A DNA stretch of 64,000 nt from Dyadobacter frigoris. GTDB taxonomy: Bacteria; Bacteroidota; Bacteroidia; Cytophagales; Spirosomataceae. The number at the start of each line of letters is the position of its first letter. The first letter of the stretch is position 1. Where the stretch lies: NCBI RefSeq assembly GCF_005280585.1, contig NZ_SZVO01000018.1:117768-181767 (forward strand), given 5' to 3'. Positions 61,866 through 64,000 of the stretch are shown here, piece after piece. A model generated the notes under the pieces. The model had not been told where the DNA came from and ran no database searches. It saw only the letters and a program-made list of their open reading frames with translations. The translations under genes were made by a program, and so were the position numbers.

Positions 61866-62117
61866 CTATCGCTTTTTCTTAGTAACCAGCAGGTGGGAAA
61901 GTGAAGGATCATTTAAAATCTGGTTCATCTTGTAATCGTAGATATTTTGAATGTCATCCTTAATATTTCGGTAGTTTTGAAGTACGATCGGGCTGTCAAC
62001 CCCCCGGACTTTGGAAAGAGGAATGTAATGGTCTGTTTCATTTTTTTAAGCCTTGTGATCATTTTTAATCTGGCTATGAAAGGCTTTAAGCTCAATTTTG
62101 CTAAGCGGATCGATCAT
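61866..62117 (-). pseudogene. Small gene interrupted by one in-frame stop
   Basis: From ATG 62117 the frame reads MIDPLSKIELKAFHSQIKND and HKA, then TAA (62046-62048). It then continues open for 59 codons (KNETDHYIPLSKVRGVDSPI, VLQNYRNIKDDIQNIYDYKM, then NQILNDPSLSHLLVTKKKR) to TAG. Both parts look like protein and share one frame, so a single nonsense mutation in an 82-residue gene is the simplest reading. It overlaps the upstream small gene by 17 bases. I do not recognise the family. Confidence 0.45.
61872..61915 (-). repeat. Repeat copy B (see 57821-57863)
   Basis: It covers the C-terminal codons of the interrupted gene and matches copy A at about 38 of 43 bases. On the plus strand both copies contain GTGAAGGATCATTTA. 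Confidence 0.45.
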
Positions 62118-62361
62118 CCGCTGCGATGCCCGGATCCAGCTGCTTGAATTCCTCTTTGGTGTATTGTTTTTCATGTGCTTCTTCGACAGCTTGTTTTAAA
62201 TGAATCGGGAATTCTTCCAGTTGCCACATCATCGTTTCGTTTTCCCGGGCGGCTTGTGATTCGTCATCATCCTGGTCATTGGCACTGAAAGCAGTAAGCT
62301 CGGAGCTCGGTTTACCTGGCTCCTGCAGGATACTCGTTTTCAATTTGTTTGGGTTTGACAT
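62101..62361 (-). CDS. Small acidic hypothetical protein
   Basis: 86 residues from Met at 62361 (MSNPNKLKTSILQEPGKP), chosen over the 42-codon upstream extension, whose composition is unlike protein. It is very hydrophilic and acidic (NDQDDDESQAARENETMMWQ, EEFPIHLKQAVEEAHEKQYT, KEEFKQLDPGIAADD). No domain is recognised. It overlaps the following interrupted small gene, and the pair could be an antitoxin-toxin-like or other two-gene unit, but no motif supports that. Confidence 0.5.
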   Translation of the reverse strand: MSNPNKLKTSILQEPGKPSSELTAFSANDQDDDESQAARENETMMWQLEEFPIHLKQAVEEAHEKQYTKEEFKQLDPGIAADDRSA

Positions 62362-62487
62362 ATGCACCCGCTGCTGTGATCGGAGGGCTTTTCCAATAGG
62401 CAAGTTTGGCTTTGAGATTATGCCGGTAGAAGATAAAACCGATGAGAAGGTAGTAGTCGGCATGTAGCGGCCCAACGACCGAAACAT

Positions 62488-62853
62488 AGATTACCCAAGG
62501 ATTAGTTGTGAACATAAGACATCTGGTTTAATTGATAACTTAATCTGCCCGAGCCGCCTGGATTTCCCGCTTTTAGGTTAAGTCATAGCCCGGGGAGGCG
62601 CAACTGCCCGTTGTAATGATGTCACAAAGTAAATACGCAGACAGGGTAGCAATAAAGTCCAGCTTTTTTGGATCCTTTTAGGATGGTCGTTAGTAATTCG
62701 GAAGAAATTTGCATTTGATCCGGCCTGATTACCCGTTTTCTACGGCTATTATTGGGCAAATCATGGCGAAGGGTAGTAAAAGGGTAGAACTTCTTTGGGG
62801 GCCTTTCTATTTTATTAAAATGATTTATGCAGTATTTAATTGCCGGGACAAAG
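62488..62853. other. Stretch without a supported gene
   Basis: About 365 bases with only short overlapping frames on both strands and no protein-like composition. It probably contains the promoter of the small acidic protein and spacer DNA. Confidence 0.4.
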
Positions 62854-62886
62854 CAAAAAAAGCCTTGGCGAACCATCGCCAAGGCT
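62854..62886 (-). terminator. Intrinsic terminator of the HU-like gene
   Basis: AGCCTTGGCGA and TCGCCAAGGCT form a perfect 11-base-pair stem around ACCA. On the minus strand it is followed by a run of seven T. It lies 28 bases after the HU stop. Confidence 0.9.
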
Positions 62887-62914
62887 TATAAACAGGAAGT
62901 TTTAATGGCAATGC

Positions 62915-63208
62915 CTACGCCTGTTGCCGACTTCCTTCTTTAATCTGCGTTACAAAATCGTCAGAAGGTTTAAAGTGAGGAATTGTATGTGCAGGGACTA
63001 TGATGGTTGTATGCTGAGAAATATTCCGTGCTGTCTTAGCTGCTCTTTTTTTGTTTGTGAAACTTCCAAAACCACGGAAATAGATGTTTTCGCCGCTGCT
63101 CATGGAATCTTTTATCGTCACAAAAAACGACTCCAGTGTTTTTTCCACGTCTTCTTTTCGGATTCCTGTTTTTTCTGCAATTTTTTGAACGGTGTCTGCC
63201 TTTGTCAT
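62915..63208 (-). CDS. HU/IHF-family DNA-binding protein
   Basis: 97 residues from Met at 63208 (MTKADTVQKIAEKTGIRKED). It has the HU fold: two helices with VEKTLESFFVTIKDSMSSGE, then NIYFRGFGSFTNKKRAAKTA before the DNA-binding arm RNISQHTTIIVPAHTIPHFK, and the closing PSDDF. The arm differs from the usual RNP...-IxIPA pattern in having QHTTIIVPAHTIP, but it is within the family. It acts as a dimeric nucleoid protein that bends DNA. It stands alone with its own terminator. Confidence 0.92.
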   Translation of the reverse strand: MTKADTVQKIAEKTGIRKEDVEKTLESFFVTIKDSMSSGENIYFRGFGSFTNKKRAAKTARNISQHTTIIVPAHTIPHFKPSDDFVTQIKEGSRQQA

Positions 63209-63276
63209 AATCATGTAATACGTTTATTGCGAGGCAAATGTAGTGCAGTCTGGTTTATAACAGAAAAATAAATGAG

Positions 63277-63558
63277 TTAAAGCCGTTGGTCTTCATTTGC
63301 GTTTAGTGCGATTTTTTCAAAATAAGCTTTAAACCTTGTCAAATCGGATTCGCAAAGCCTGTTGAATTCCGCTTGGGTCATAGCTGTTTGATAGGCCAGA
63401 TCCGGATAAGATGCACTGGTAAAATGAATTATAACGGGATGATGCTCCTTTTCATTTAGCATGTCTATTTCATACTGTTCAATTTTAAATATATCAATCC
63501 CTGTTATTTTGATGATCATTTTTCGGATACCTGATGTTTCAAAATCGCTGTTATTCAT
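63277..63558 (-). CDS. Small hypothetical protein
   Basis: 93 residues from Met at 63558 (MNNSDFETSGIRKMIIKITG). It has a soluble mixed alpha/beta composition (IEQYEIDMLNEKEHHPVIIH, FTSASYPDLAYQTAMTQAEF) with no signal peptide or known motif. It is 69 bases upstream of the HU gene in the same direction. I do not recognise it. Confidence 0.55.
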   Translation of the reverse strand: MNNSDFETSGIRKMIIKITGIDIFKIEQYEIDMLNEKEHHPVIIHFTSASYPDLAYQTAMTQAEFNRLCESDLTRFKAYFEKIALNANEDQRL

Positions 63559-63768
63559 AGGGAAAAGGTTTTGTTGAGAAGGAAACCTGTTATGCACGGC
63601 CAAAGTAAGATTTTTTTTTCTTGATAATCATATTTCGATTAGGAATAGGGTTATTGCATCAAACATAAAGTTAGTCAACTTTGTGAAATGGAGGTATTAG
63701 ATTTATTGAATTAGGCACTTGCTAAATAAATATAAAATGCTTAAATTGATTGATAATAAGCACTTTAT

Positions 63769-64000
63769 ATGGAAAAAAGATTCAAAAGTTTGTCGTTATT
63801 TGAGTTTCAGACCCGGTTTCCTGACGAAGATAAATGTAGGGAATATTTGGCCAATTTGAAATGGGAAAAAGGTTATAAATGTCCCAAATGTGGACACGAA
63901 AAATATTGTTCTGGGATTAATAAATTTGACCGGCAGTGTACAAGTTGTAATTATCTGGAATCGCCCACGGCCGGCACTCTTTTTCACAAGAGTAAACTGC
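63769..64000 (+). mobile_element. IS1595-family transposase, N-terminal part, cut by the window edge
   Basis: 77 codons from ATG 63769 to the edge. SLFEFQTRFPDEDKCREYLA and NLKWEKGYKCPKCGH are followed by QCTSCNYLESPTAGTLFHKS. These are the zinc-ribbon (C-x2-C ... C-x2-C) and the S.TAGT.FH motif that open IS1595/ISXO2-like transposases. The DDE-type catalytic domain lies beyond the window. The left inverted repeat should be in the AT-rich 63650-63768 stretch, but I cannot define it without the right end. Confidence 0.85.

Noticed and set aside
1..64000. tRNA, rRNA and CRISPR arrays
   Set aside because: No T-loop/acceptor pattern, rRNA-like stretch or regularly spaced repeat was seen on either strand.

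Overview
The window looks like a chromosome segment of a Bacteroidota bacterium of the order Cytophagales, probably Dyadobacter or a close relative. This is inferred from gene content, not from a database search. The supporting signs are two proteins ending in the gliding-motility/type IX secretion C-terminal domain (CHU_C type), a giant hybrid histidine kinase with a Reg_prop propeller, PadR-linked FtsX/MacB permeases, promoters of the TAnnTTTG type, poor Shine-Dalgarno signals and moderate-to-low GC. I found no rRNA, tRNA or CRISPR.

Region 1 (1-19.4 kb) is mixed signalling and accessory DNA. It holds a possible gene fragment at the left edge, an AraC regulator with a secreted S33 peptidase, a 1386-residue hybrid sensor kinase, and an FtsX permease split into two overlapping frames. 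These are followed by an acetyltransferase, a recombinase-like relic and a methyltransferase between inverted repeats. Next comes a PadR-FtsX permease operon with a sigma-54-like promoter and upstream palindromes, then a rhamnosidase-like glycosidase.

Region 2 (19.6-50.6 kb) is dominated by an exopolysaccharide locus on the minus strand, flanked by two plus-strand CHU_C proteins. In transcription order it encodes: CpsB phosphatase, Wza-like export lipoprotein and Wzc-like tyrosine kinase; the sugar-nucleotide enzymes Ugd, ManC, Fcl and Gmd; Wzx flippase, acetyltransferase, Wzy-like polymerase, five glycosyltransferases, a second acetyltransferase and an epimerase; a WecG/TagA transferase and the initiating undecaprenyl-phosphate sugar transferase; an Ala-rich lipoprotein and two genes that look like the separate halves of YjbH; and RfbD. 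The gene set points to a Wzx/Wzy-made acetylated polymer, probably with fucose and glucuronate, and to a YjbH-like outer-envelope module. The core at about 27-39 kb is clearly more AT-rich than the precursor genes beside it, as expected for an exchangeable strain-specific block.

Region 3 (50.6-63.6 kb) is ordinary metabolism and stress: an ABC exporter, a DUF1080 protein, two single-domain response regulators, AraC with a divergent aldehyde dehydrogenase and DUF779 protein, HxlR with a divergent flavodoxin-fold oxidoreductase, oleate hydratase, small envelope proteins, an interrupted small gene and an HU-like protein. Several strong hairpins close convergent gene pairs. The right edge cuts into an IS1595-type transposase.

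The best candidates for something under-described are the Ala-rich lipoprotein plus split-YjbH module, the sigma-54/palindrome control of the PadR-permease operon, and the inverted-repeat-flanked methyltransferase.
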